Origin: Paraplanobispora siamensis | Lineage (GTDB): Bacteria > Actinomycetota > Actinomycetes > Streptosporangiales > Streptosporangiaceae | NCBI RefSeq assembly: GCF_016863175.1 | Contig: NZ_BOOJ01000058.1 | Span: 62,001 to 126,000, forward strand | Length of the DNA stretch: 64,000 nt | Direction: 5' to 3' | In this document: positions 42,088-50,946 of the stretch, one piece after another | Layout of the letters: each line of letters begins with the position of its first letter | How positions within the stretch are numbered: the stretch's first letter is position 1 | The notes under the pieces: generated by a model | Told to the model about the DNA's origin: nothing | The model's input: the letters and a program-made list of their open reading frames with translations, nothing else | Databases searched by the model: none | Program-made: the position numbers and the translations under genes

Positions 42088-43734
42088 ATGCTGGATGTAA
42101 CGCGAACAAAGGCGCGGGTCTCCGAACTCCTCGCCGAATACCGGATCCCGGGCGCCGCGGTCGGAATCCTCCACGACGGGGAGATCGTCGACTTCGCCGT
42201 CGGCGTCAAGAACGCGGTGACGCGCGAGCCCGCGACGGCCGACACCGTCTACCAGTGCGGCTCCATGACCAAGACCTGGACCGCCCTGGCCTTCATGCAA
42301 CTCGTCGACGAAGGCAAAGCCGGCCTGGACGAGCCGGTGCGGACCTTTCTCCCCGGTTTCCGGGTCGCCGACCCCGGCGTCAGCGCCAAGGTCACACCCC
42401 GCCATCTCCTCAACCACACGAACGGCATCGAGGAGGCCTACGGCGATCCCGGCCAGGGCGAGGACGTGTGCGAACGCATGGTCGCCAACGTCGCCCAGGC
42501 GCCCCAGGTGCACCCCCTGGGTCACACCCACGGGTACAGCGCCGCCCTGGGCTATGCCGTACTCGCCCGCGTCATGGAGGTGGTCGACGGCAAACGGTGG
42601 GACGACATCATGCGGGATCGCCTCTTCGATCCGCTGGGACTGACCGGTACGAGCACCTGGCACGCCCAGGTCGACCCGCGCCGCGCCGCGACGGGGCACC
42701 TGGTCCGCTCCCTCGACGAGGGGCCCGTCATCTCACCGCTGACCCATCTGCCGCGGTCCTTCGGACCCGGCGGCAACATCAGTTCGACGGCGCGGGACGT
42801 GCTCACGATGGCGCACGTCTTCCTCGACGGAGGCAGGGCGCCGGACGGCACCAGGATCGTCTCGGCCGAGGCCGTTCGCGAGATGACGGAATCACGCGTC
42901 CCCGTACCCGATCCGTATGCGTTCGGGCCGGAGTGGGCCCTCGGTCTCATCGTGTGCGACTGGCACGGCGAGACCGTCTACGCGCACGACGGCAGCACCG
43001 TCGGCCAGAGCGCGCGCCTGCGGATCCTGCCGGATTCGGGCCTCGCCCTCGTGCTGCTGGCCAACGCCGGGCCGCGGGACACCTTCTACAGGAAGGTGTT
43101 CAACGAGATCCTGCCCGGCCTCGGCGCGCCCGCGGTCCCGGACCTGCCGGAACCCGGCCCGGCCCCGTCCCTCGACCCGTCAAGGTACGAAGGCGTCTAC
43201 GAGCGGCCGGGCTCCCGGTACACCGTGTCGGCCGAGGACGGGCAACTCCGCCTCACCTTCACGGTGAACCCCATGGAGGCCGAACTCGCCGGTAAGCCGG
43301 AACGCGTCACCTACGAACTGCTCCCGATCAGCGAGACGCACTTCCTGATGCCTCCGGCAAGCCCGATCGAAGACCCCCAGACCGTCGCCGTCTACGACTT
43401 CCGGCACGGAGTCGCGCAGTACCTCCACACCAACTGCCGAGTGAATCCGAGAGCGAACGAGGAGAACACAGGAATGCACGTCATGACGGTTTCCGCGATT
43501 TCCGACGCCGGCAGGTTCTGGGACGCGCTGAAGGCGGCGTACGGACAACTGCCGAAGGGCGCCAGATGGACGCTGGCGGTGGCCAGCGCCGACGGGACCA
43601 GAGCGGTGAACGTCATCGTCCACGACTCGGTCGACAGCGTCAGAACCTTCTTCGAGAAGCACGCCGGCCCCTTCGCCGCGACGGAGTACTTCGAAGCCGA
43701 CGCGGCCAACGCGGTCGGCCTGCCGAAGGCGTAG
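42088..43734 (+). CDS. serine hydrolase (class C beta-lactamase fold) fused to a small ferredoxin-like domain
   Basis: 548 residues from ATG 42088 (GAAAGGA 9 bases upstream). The beta-lactamase/EstB/LACTB fold is shown by SMTK (Ser59, Lys62), the Tyr of HGYSAALGY and the HDGSTVG segment replacing the KTG triad. No signal peptide, so it is an intracellular esterase or peptidase rather than a secreted beta-lactamase. After a lipocalin-like linker, residues 463-548 form a separate alpha/beta domain. That domain starts at Met463, with its own GAGGAG upstream (43460-43465), so it may also be translated alone. Confidence 0.88.
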   Translation: MLDVTRTKARVSELLAEYRIPGAAVGILHDGEIVDFAVGVKNAVTREPATADTVYQCGSMTKTWTALAFMQLVDEGKAGLDEPVRTFLPGFRVADPGVSAKVTPRHLLNHTNGIEEAYGDPGQGEDVCERMVANVAQAPQVHPLGHTHGYSAALGYAVLARVMEVVDGKRWDDIMRDRLFDPLGLTGTSTWHAQVDPRRAATGHLVRSLDEGPVISPLTHLPRSFGPGGNISSTARDVLTMAHVFLDGGRAPDGTRIVSAEAVREMTESRVPVPDPYAFGPEWALGLIVCDWHGETVYAHDGSTVGQSARLRILPDSGLALVLLANAGPRDTFYRKVFNEILPGLGAPAVPDLPEPGPAPSLDPSRYEGVYERPGSRYTVSAEDGQLRLTFTVNPMEAELAGKPERVTYELLPISETHFLMPPASPIEDPQTVAVYDFRHGVAQYLHTNCRVNPRANEENTGMHVMTVSAISDAGRFWDALKAAYGQLPKGARWTLAVASADGTRAVNVIVHDSVDSVRTFFEKHAGPFAATEYFEADAANAVGLPKA

Positions 43735-43893
43735 CCGCTCCGGCCTCCGGAGAGAACCGGACCGGCGTCGGCCTCGACGCCGGTGCGCGGCCGTCTCGCA
43801 CGACGACGGTCGAGGTCGACGGCGACCAAAGTAGGTGCCGCCGTCGACCTCCGCACGAAGCGGCGCGGGCCCGGCCGCCACCAGGCTGGTCCC

Positions 43894-44439
43894 ATGAGAA
43901 CGGTTACGGACGCCGACGGCGCCCGCCGGGACGGGCCGGGGGTGCGGGGCGCGGGGGCGCTGTTGCGCCCGCCGCGCAATCAGATGGACCGCAGAGCGGT
44001 GCCGGTGTGGACCATCGAGTTGTTGTTCCTGACCGTGCCCGTGGTGGCCGGGGCCGTCGCCGCCTACTGGATCTTCACCTCCCGTCCGGTCTGGCTCGGC
44101 GTCCTGACCGGAGGCTTCGCCGTACTGCTCCTGACTCTGGCCGTCGTCACCCCGCATGCCCATCACCGGCTGAACCGGTGGGAGGTGACCGACGAGGCGG
44201 TCTACACCCGCACGGGCTGGTTCACCCACGTCTGGCGGGTGGCCCCGATGTCGCGCATCCAGACGGTCGACACCGAGCGGGGGCCGGTGAAGCGGCTGTT
44301 CGGACTGGCCGACGTGAGGGTCACCACCGCCTCGGCGGCGGGGGCGATCAAGATCGAGGCACTGGACCACGAGCTGGCCGCCGAGCTGGCGGAGCGGCTG
44401 ACCGCGATGACCCAGGCCACACCGGGTGATGCCACGTGA
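43894..44439 (+). CDS. bacterial PH-domain membrane protein (YdbS-like)
   Basis: 181 residues from ATG 43894. Two membrane helices (about 38-62 and 66-83) precede one bPH_2 domain (RLNRWEVTDEAVYTRTGWFTHVWRVAPMSRIQTVDTERGPVKRLFGLADVRVTTASAAGAIKIEALDHELAAELAERL). It pairs with the larger three-domain protein that follows by a GTGA overlap, as YdbS pairs with YdbT in Bacillus, where the pair affects sensitivity to amylolysin-type antimicrobials. The function here is unproven. Confidence 0.9.
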   Translation: MRTVTDADGARRDGPGVRGAGALLRPPRNQMDRRAVPVWTIELLFLTVPVVAGAVAAYWIFTSRPVWLGVLTGGFAVLLLTLAVVTPHAHHRLNRWEVTDEAVYTRTGWFTHVWRVAPMSRIQTVDTERGPVKRLFGLADVRVTTASAAGAIKIEALDHELAAELAERLTAMTQATPGDAT

Positions 44440-46025
44440 CGGCCTGGCGGCCCCTGCACCGGCGGAGCCTGGCCGCCTCGGCGGCGATGTCGACGGCGAT
44501 CGTGGTCCCCGTCGTGGTCGTCCTGATCAGGGTCCTGCCCCGGGACTGGACGGTCCCGGCCCGCGCCGGAGCGATCGCGGGAGCGGCGGCGCTCGTCCTG
44601 GCGGGGGTGCTGGTGTTCGACCTGCTACGGCTGCGCACCACGGCCTGGCGGCTCACCGGCGAGCGGCTGGAGCTGCGCTCGGGCATCGTCTTCCGCGAGC
44701 ACCGTTCCGTGCCCCGCGACAGGGTCCGCAGCGTCGATCTCACCTCCGATCCCGTACGGCGTGCGCTGGGCCTGGCCGTCGTCAAGATCGGCACGGCTGA
44801 GCACACCTCCGGTGAGCGCTCGATGCTGACCCTCGATCCGCTGTCGCGGCGGGACGCCGAGGAACTGCGCGGCATCCTGCTGCTGCGGCAGGCCGGGCAG
44901 GAGCACGGCGACGACCCGTCCCGGGACGCCCCGCTCGCCGAGTTGGACTGGTCGTGGCTCAGGCTCGCGCCGCTGACCGTGTGGACCGTCGCGGGCGGCG
45001 CGCTGATCCTCGGCATCGCCTACAAGCCGCTGGACGCACTCGGCTTCGACCTGTTCGAGTCGGGCGCCGCCGCGCAGCTGTGGGACTGGGTCACCACCCG
45101 CCCGTGGCCGGTGATCCCGCTGCTCCTGGCGCTCAACGTCCTGGTCGGGCTGGCCGGCGCGGTGGTGACGTTCGCCACCGCCTGGGGGCGCTACCGGCTG
45201 GAACGCGAACCCGGCAGGTTGCGGTTGAGCAGGGGCCTGCTCACCGCCCGCTCGCTGACGCTGGAGGAGCGCCGCCTGCGGGGGGTGGAGCTCGTCGAGC
45301 CCCTCCTGCTGCGGCTGGGCGGCGGCGCACGGGTCAAGGCGGTGGCCGCAGGACTGCGGAAGAAGGAGGAGAACGAGGCCGACGAGGTCGCCATGCTCAC
45401 TCCTCCGATGCCGCGGGCGACGGCCGGACGGGTGGCGGAGCAGGTCGCCGGAACGGCGTTCCCGGGCCTGGGCTCTCCCGGGCGCCCGGGCCTGCGCCCT
45501 CATCCCCGGGCCGCCAGGACCAGGCGGCTGCGCGCGACGGTCGTCTCCACCGCGGTCCTGGCGGCGGTGGCCGCGGCGGCGGCCCGGTCGTGGTCGTTGC
45601 CGGCCCCCTGGACCTGGTCGTGGGCGGTGCCGGTGCTCGCCCTGCCGGTCACGCTGTGGCTGGCGGCGGACGCCGCCCGGGGACTCGGCCACGCGCTGGG
45701 CGAGCGGCACCTGGTGACCCGCGCGGGCGCGATCGTACGGCGCACCGTCGCCCTCGACCGCGGCGGCGTCGTGGGCTGGACCGTCACCGAGTCGTACTTC
45801 CAGCGGAGACTCGGCCTCATCACGGTCTCGGCGACCACGGCGGCCGGCGACGGCCACTACGACGTACTGGACGTGGACCCCGGGGAGGGCCTCGACCTGG
45901 CGGCGCGAGCCGTACCGGGCCTGCTCGACCCCTTCCTCCGCACACCCGGGGCGGGCCCCGGAGCGCGGAGGCCGGCGCACGCCGACGCAGTCACCACCGC
46001 TGACCGCCCCGCCGGTCGCCTATGA
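44436..46025 (+). CDS. bacterial PH-domain membrane protein (YdbT-like)
   Basis: 529 residues from GTG 44436, overlapping the previous stop by four bases. Three bPH_2 domains (about 65-150, 245-340, 415-500) alternate with pairs of membrane helices (12-34/46-66; 185-205/228-250; 360-385/395-412). Typical strands are WRLTGERLELRSGIVFREHRSVPRDRVRSVDL and VAGTVAL-like repeats. It probably forms a membrane complex with the preceding YdbS-like protein. Confidence 0.9.
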   Translation: MTAWRPLHRRSLAASAAMSTAIVVPVVVVLIRVLPRDWTVPARAGAIAGAAALVLAGVLVFDLLRLRTTAWRLTGERLELRSGIVFREHRSVPRDRVRSVDLTSDPVRRALGLAVVKIGTAEHTSGERSMLTLDPLSRRDAEELRGILLLRQAGQEHGDDPSRDAPLAELDWSWLRLAPLTVWTVAGGALILGIAYKPLDALGFDLFESGAAAQLWDWVTTRPWPVIPLLLALNVLVGLAGAVVTFATAWGRYRLEREPGRLRLSRGLLTARSLTLEERRLRGVELVEPLLLRLGGGARVKAVAAGLRKKEENEADEVAMLTPPMPRATAGRVAEQVAGTAFPGLGSPGRPGLRPHPRAARTRRLRATVVSTAVLAAVAAAAARSWSLPAPWTWSWAVPVLALPVTLWLAADAARGLGHALGERHLVTRAGAIVRRTVALDRGGVVGWTVTESYFQRRLGLITVSATTAAGDGHYDVLDVDPGEGLDLAARAVPGLLDPFLRTPGAGPGARRPAHADAVTTADRPAGRL

Positions 46026-46082
46026 TCGCCATCGACGGAGCGCAGCCCGTCTCCAACGACGGATCGGAGGGCGGGGCACAGC

Positions 46083-46751
46083 GTGATCGGGGAACTGCTC
46101 CGGGACGTCATGACGACCGCGTACGGCGGGTGGACGCCGGAGAACGGGTGCACCGCCGCCGAGATCGCGACGGCCGAGGAGCGCCTCGGGACCGGCCTGC
46201 CGCAGGCCCTGCGCGACTACTACACGGCGGCCGGGCGGCACGCGGAGCTGATGGGCGCCGGCGGGCACGAGCACACCTTCCGGATGCACGCTCCCGGGCA
46301 CCTGACGGCAGATGACGGGTGGCTCGTCTTCTGCGGGGAGAACCGGTGGAGTGCGCAGTGGAGCATACGCCCGGACGACGTGGACTGGTCCGACCCCCGT
46401 GTCCACGGCCGGGCCGAGCCCGGGCAGAAGTGGCACAGCGCGTTCCGCAGGTTGTCGGCTTTCCTGATCAACGTCGCCTGCGTGCAGACCGTGAGGTCGC
46501 TGCCGTACCAGGCCACCTGCCGGCTGCGGAAAGGGCAGCTGGAGACCGTCGAGTCGCTGATCGGCTACGTCGGCTCACGGGAGGCCTGCCGGGGCGGCGA
46601 CTGGCTGAGTTTTATCGACCGGCCGGCCCGGATCCTGGCCAGTTACTCCTACGTCACCTCGACGGTGCACGTCGGAGCGGTGACGCCGGACGCGCTCGCC
46701 TCGCTCCGGGAGCGGTCGGGCCTGCCTGTGAAGACGGCCGGAGACCGATAG
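46083..46751 (+). CDS. SUKH/SMI1-KNR4-like protein
   Basis: 222 residues from GTG 46083 (GGAGGG 11 bases upstream). AEIATAEERLGTGLPQALRDYYTAAGRH matches the start of the SMI1/KNR4 (SUKH) fold, followed by GWLVFCGENRWSAQWSIRPDDVD with conserved Trp/Phe spacing. SUKH proteins often neutralise polymorphic toxins; no toxin gene is adjacent, so it may be an orphan immunity protein. Confidence 0.8.
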   Translation: MIGELLRDVMTTAYGGWTPENGCTAAEIATAEERLGTGLPQALRDYYTAAGRHAELMGAGGHEHTFRMHAPGHLTADDGWLVFCGENRWSAQWSIRPDDVDWSDPRVHGRAEPGQKWHSAFRRLSAFLINVACVQTVRSLPYQATCRLRKGQLETVESLIGYVGSREACRGGDWLSFIDRPARILASYSYVTSTVHVGAVTPDALASLRERSGLPVKTAGDR

Positions 46752-46830
46752 ACGTCTCTTCCCGTACGGCACCGCCGCCCTCCGGATAATCGCGTGGATC
46801 GTCACGTCCCCGCGCTGGCACAATCGCCCG

Positions 46831-47325
46831 ATGCGTTTGTGGACGGTTCAGCATCGAGCGGTGCTCGAGGCGCTGGAGGATACCGGCGAGCTGGTGGGGG
46901 ACTGGGACCGGATCATGATCCGGAACTACCGGGCCTGCTACGAGGTGATGGTGGCGGAGATGGCGCGGCGCGGCCTCGACTGCGGAGGCCGGCCTCCGGT
47001 CTGGGCCTGGACCGGGCCGGACACCCGCGACAACGCCGTGGCGCTGACGGCGGAGCTGCTCCTGTGCCCGCAGACTCCCGAAGAGTACGCCCGCTATGCG
47101 GTGCTCGACCTGGACGTGCCGGACGACGCCGTCCTGCTCAGCTCGTACGGGCGCTGGAACGACTTCACGGAGTCGATCATCATGGGCGGGGGATCGCCGG
47201 AGATGGACTGGTCGATCGGCCGGGAGGAGCTCAGCGGGGTGCAGGCGTGCCTCGCGCGGGTCACCTCCGGATGGGTGCTCGGCGCCCGTCCGCTGGAGCC
47301 GTTCAAGCCCGCGGACGGATCATGA
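46831..47325 (+). CDS. DUF3841 family protein
   Basis: 164 residues from ATG 46831. The pattern MRLWTVQHRAVLEALEDTGELVGDWDRI, then PPVWAWTGPDTRDNAVALTAELLL and SSYGRWNDF matches DUF3841, thought to be a nucleotide- or NAD-related fold of unknown activity. CACAAT ends about seven bases before the ATG with no ribosome-binding site, so the message is probably leaderless. A broken small gene follows. Confidence 0.85.
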   Translation: MRLWTVQHRAVLEALEDTGELVGDWDRIMIRNYRACYEVMVAEMARRGLDCGGRPPVWAWTGPDTRDNAVALTAELLLCPQTPEEYARYAVLDLDVPDDAVLLSSYGRWNDFTESIIMGGGSPEMDWSIGREELSGVQACLARVTSGWVLGARPLEPFKPADGS

Positions 47326-47341
47326 ATATCAGGAGAAGGAC

Positions 47342-47585
47342 ATATGGAAGATCGTTAAGATTCTCGGATTCGTCCTGGGCGCGTATTCGATCGTCCGAGC
47401 CGTCGCGGAACCGTTCGTCATCGATATGTCCGACCCGGCGGCGTGCCGAGACCACTGGGGCGGTCCCGGCCTCGCCGGGGTGCTGGCGGTGCACTGCGGA
47501 CCCGGCGTCGTGGCGGCCCGTCCTGCCCGTCGATGTCAAGCTTTCCCGGCTAGAGCGCTCAGGAGCGGTGGCGGGAGGCCGATAG
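47342..47585 (+). pseudogene. broken small membrane protein gene (ATA start, frameshift)
   Basis: After AGGAGAAGGA (47331-47340) the reading WKIVKILGFVLGAYSIVRAVAEPFVIDMSDPAACRD, then HWGGPGLAGVLAVHCGPGVVAA is clearly protein-like, with two hydrophobic segments. Its first codon would be ATA (47342); the ATG two bases later reads only four codons to TAA. Near 47515 the frame goes wrong: one base fewer restores VLPVDVKLSRLERSGAVAGGR to the TAG at 47583. Either the gene is dead or it uses an unusual start and frameshift; the two lesions favour a pseudogene. Confidence 0.55.
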
Positions 47586-47624
47586 GGGGCATACCGTCTC
47601 GACGCGGCAGGAAAGGAAAAGAGC

Positions 47625-49952
47625 ATGATGAGCCGATGGGAGTCGGCGGCGCTTGTGCCGGCAGGCTCACGCCGTCGGCTCGCCCGTGATGCCTGGATGC
47701 TTTGCCTGCTGGCCGGTGCCGTGGTGGTCGCCGTCATGCCGCTGCTGATGCGCATGTCGCCGGTGCTGGAGGTGTCGGCCTGGGCGGTGGTGCAGGGGAT
47801 GGCCGCGCTGGCCGTCGTGACCATGACCGGCCGTCACGGTCTGAGCGGCCTGTGGCCCTGGCGGCTGATGCGCCTGGGCGTGGTGATCATCTGGCTGTCG
47901 ACCGCTCTGGCCTGGGGCGTGGGCTGGGTCGGGCTGCACAGCGAGGTGTCGCTGGCCGTCCACAACGTCGCCAAGCTCGCCGCCTACGGCCTGTCGCTGG
48001 TCGCGCTGATCATGTTCAGCCTGCGCAGTTCGGCCGGTCGCGGGGCGGCGTTGCTGGACGCCGGTCTCATCACCGTCGGTACGGCCATGCCGATGTGGAC
48101 CTTCGTGATCGAGCCGGCCATCGACCGCAGCACCCACACGGGCGCCGATCTGATGTTCACGCTCGCCCTGCCGGTCATCGACCTGTTCTTCATCGGGCTG
48201 GTGATGCGCCTGGCCCTGGACAACGGCCGCGCCCCGTGGCTGGTGCTGCTCAGCGGCGCCTACGGCGCCATGTTCCTGGCCGACGGCGCCCACCTGATGA
48301 ACAAGGCGGCCGGCCACCCCGCCGGCACGTTGTCCGTGATCGGATGGATGGCCTGGTCGGTGCTGATCGCCGCCGCCGCCCTGCACCCGTCCCTGGCCAC
48401 CGGGGCGCGCCTGCAGGACCCCGTGGCGGCCAGCCGGGTCCGGGTGACGCTGTTCCTGTTCATGGCGCTGTTCAGCCCGCTGGTGTGCGTCATCGGCCAG
48501 ATGACTCTTGATCTGGACACCGTGGTCCAGCCCCATGACGCCTTCGCGCTGATCGGGCTGACCGTGCTGCTGGCGGTGCTGCTGGTGGCGCGGCTGAGCG
48601 TCGTGGCGCGCCTGGCCGAGGAGCACCAGCGCAGCCTGACCCGGACCGCCTCCCAGGACCCCCTGACCGGCCTGGCCAACCGCAGCCTGCTGGGCGAGGC
48701 CTTGCAGCAGGCCATCACCGACACCGCTCCCGGCGCGCCCCCGCCGGCGTTGCTGCTGCTGGATCTGGACGGCTTCAAGGACGTCAACGACAGCTTCGGC
48801 CACCCGATCGGCGACGGGCTGCTCGTCCAGGTCGCAACCCGCCTGCGGGCCCTCAACGTCAACCAGCGGACGCTGGCGCGTCTGGGCGGCGACGAGTTCG
48901 CCCTGGTGCTGCCCGGCGCCGCGGTCGAGGAGGCGCTCACCACCGCCCGGCGTATCCTGACCGTGCTGCGGGCCCCCTACCGTCTGGCGGGCCACGAGAT
49001 GCACCTGAGCGCCAGCGTCGGCGTGCTGGCCGGTGTGCCGGTGGAAAGCCCGACCGAGGCGCTGCGCGACGCGGACCTGGCGCTGTACGCGGCCAAGCAC
49101 GCGGGCAAGGACCAGCTGGTGCTCTTCCACCCCGACCTGCGCAAGGATCGCCTGGAGCGCACCCGGCTCACCCTGGGCCTGCGCCAGGCCGTGACCCAGC
49201 GCGAGCTCACCCTGGTCTACCAGCCGGTGGTGGACCTCGACTCGGGCGAGATCTGCAAGGTCGAGGCCCTGGTGCGCTGGACCCCGACCGGCTCGCGGCC
49301 GGTGCCGCCGGATGTGTTCATCCCCATCGCCGAGGACAGCGGTCAGATCGTCGCCATCGGCACCTGGGTGCTGGAGCAGGCCTGCGCCGACGCCCGGCGC
49401 TGGCATGAGAGCCACGGCATCGCGGTGACCGTCAACGTCTCGGGCCGCCAGCTGCGCGAGCCCGACTTCGCCGAGAAGGTGCTGGACATCCTGGCCCGCC
49501 ACGACCTGCCCGAGCGGGCACTGGTGCTGGAGATCACCGAGAGCATGCTGCTGGCCACCACCCCGGCCGAGACCGCCCGCATCATCGCCGCTTTGACCGG
49601 CCTGCGCGAGCACGGCGTGCGCATCGCCCTGGACGACTTCGGCACCGGATACTCGTCGCTGTCGTACCTGCGCACCCTCCCGGTGGACATCCTCAAGATC
49701 GACAAGTCGTTCACGCCCGCCCCGCAGCACCCCGACTACGAGCGGATGCGCGTCTTCACCAAGGCCATCACGGAGCTGTCGGCCGGGCTCGGGCTGAAGA
49801 CCGTCATCGAAGGCGTCGAGACCCAGGAGCAGGCGGTCCTGCTGCAGCAGCTGGGCTGCCTGCTGGCCCAGGGATACCTGTTCTCACCACCGGTCGGCGC
49901 CGCGCAGATCGACGCCCTGCTCGATCAGGAGCCCCGGCGGCAGGTCGCCTGA
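47625..49952 (+). CDS. membrane GGDEF-EAL cyclic-di-GMP protein
   Basis: 775 residues from the first ATG at 47625 (GGAAAGGAAAA upstream). The N-terminal 330 residues form about ten membrane helices, a MASE-like sensory region. The GGDEF domain has intact LGGDEF (about 421) and DLDGFKDVNDSFGHPIGD; the EAL domain has KVEALVRW (about 545), NVSGRQL and DDFGTGYSSL. Both active sites look complete, so it could make or degrade c-di-GMP depending on the signal. Its stop overlaps the convergent AraC gene by 28 bases. Confidence 0.95.
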   Translation: MMSRWESAALVPAGSRRRLARDAWMLCLLAGAVVVAVMPLLMRMSPVLEVSAWAVVQGMAALAVVTMTGRHGLSGLWPWRLMRLGVVIIWLSTALAWGVGWVGLHSEVSLAVHNVAKLAAYGLSLVALIMFSLRSSAGRGAALLDAGLITVGTAMPMWTFVIEPAIDRSTHTGADLMFTLALPVIDLFFIGLVMRLALDNGRAPWLVLLSGAYGAMFLADGAHLMNKAAGHPAGTLSVIGWMAWSVLIAAAALHPSLATGARLQDPVAASRVRVTLFLFMALFSPLVCVIGQMTLDLDTVVQPHDAFALIGLTVLLAVLLVARLSVVARLAEEHQRSLTRTASQDPLTGLANRSLLGEALQQAITDTAPGAPPPALLLLDLDGFKDVNDSFGHPIGDGLLVQVATRLRALNVNQRTLARLGGDEFALVLPGAAVEEALTTARRILTVLRAPYRLAGHEMHLSASVGVLAGVPVESPTEALRDADLALYAAKHAGKDQLVLFHPDLRKDRLERTRLTLGLRQAVTQRELTLVYQPVVDLDSGEICKVEALVRWTPTGSRPVPPDVFIPIAEDSGQIVAIGTWVLEQACADARRWHESHGIAVTVNVSGRQLREPDFAEKVLDILARHDLPERALVLEITESMLLATTPAETARIIAALTGLREHGVRIALDDFGTGYSSLSYLRTLPVDILKIDKSFTPAPQHPDYERMRVFTKAITELSAGLGLKTVIEGVETQEQAVLLQQLGCLLAQGYLFSPPVGAAQIDALLDQEPRRQVA

Positions 49953-50830
49953 TCGCCCGGTCGCCGAGGTCGGTCGCCGGCCTGCAGTTCCCGATGGGCC
50001 CGTTCCAGGCGCACCCGGCGCAGATAGCCGCTCGGGGTGATGTCGCGGTGCCGGGCGAAGGCCGCCTGCAGGCCGCGTACCCCGATGCCCGCGGCGGCGG
50101 CGACGTCGGTCACGGTGATCGGCTCATCGGCGTGCGCGTCGATGTAGGCCACCGCGCGCCGTACCGCGGCCGGGGCCGCCCGGCCCGGGCCCGCGACGTA
50201 GTCCAGGGTCATCGTGGTGTTGGGGAACACCGCCAGTACGGCCGCCGCCGCGGCCTCGACCACGCCGGCCAGGATCAGCGGGTGGGCGATCGCGGGATCC
50301 GGGCCGGTGAAGCTGCGGCTCAGATAGGCGGCGGTGGCCCGCCAGTACCGGTTCATCGCCTGTGACACCGGGGCCGTCGCGTCGAACCGCAGGTCCGCGG
50401 ACCCGACGCCGAGCCGGTCGGCGACCGGGGTCAGCGCGGCGGCCGGGAACTGCAGCAGGTGGTACGTGATCCGGTCGATCACGGCGGTGATCTGCGAGCC
50501 GGGGGCGAACAGCACCGACTCGCCGCGGGCGACGCGGCGCAGGTCCCGGCCGATGGCGCCGACGGCGTAGCGGCCGTCGAACAGGGACATCACCGTGACG
50601 CGGACGAACGGATCGGTGTCGAACTCCATCCGGGTCCAGAAGGTCAGGGAGTCGACGCTCAGCTCGCCGGCCGACGCCGAGGCCGGGCGGAACACGAAGC
50701 CGCGCCCGTCGTCGAGCAGGTGCGGCCGGACCGCGACGTAGCGGCGGCCGATGAGATCCTGCACCTCAGTCAGGTCGCGGGACTCGAAGCCGACCTGCCG
50801 GACCGGCACGCGGGCCGGGGAAGGCGCCAT
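49925..50830 (-). CDS. AraC-family transcriptional regulator
   Basis: 301 residues from ATG 50830. The N-terminal two thirds are an AraC-binding-type barrel (VRQVGFESRDLTEVQDLIGRRYVAVRPHLLDDGRGF). The C-terminal 100 residues are the double HTH (VTDVAAAAGIGVRGLQAAFARHRDITPSGYLRRVRLERAHRELQ) with a very short tail. The 3' end overlaps the end of the GGDEF-EAL gene (49925-49952) on the other strand. No obvious target is adjacent. Confidence 0.9.
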   Translation of the reverse strand: MAPSPARVPVRQVGFESRDLTEVQDLIGRRYVAVRPHLLDDGRGFVFRPASASAGELSVDSLTFWTRMEFDTDPFVRVTVMSLFDGRYAVGAIGRDLRRVARGESVLFAPGSQITAVIDRITYHLLQFPAAALTPVADRLGVGSADLRFDATAPVSQAMNRYWRATAAYLSRSFTGPDPAIAHPLILAGVVEAAAAAVLAVFPNTTMTLDYVAGPGRAAPAAVRRAVAYIDAHADEPITVTDVAAAAGIGVRGLQAAFARHRDITPSGYLRRVRLERAHRELQAGDRPRRPGDQATCRRGS

Positions 50831-50860
50831 GGCGAACCCCCTGGTGCGTCGCTCGCCGCG

Positions 50861-50899
50861 ACCGCCGGCCGTGCACGGCCGGCGGTGCGTACAACGCAC
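50861..50899. terminator. 26-bp perfect palindrome plus a second hairpin
   Basis: 50861-50886 is a perfect palindrome centred on GTGCAC with GGCCGGCGG arms. It partly overlaps a second stem GTGCGT-ACA-ACGCAC (50885-50899). It follows the LLM gene stop (50947) on the minus strand and precedes the AraC start, so it is probably the LLM terminator. Confidence 0.55.
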
Positions 50900-50946
50900 G
50901 GTCTATCCGCGCCGGGCACCTCGCGCAAGCCACTGTTGCGGCACCG

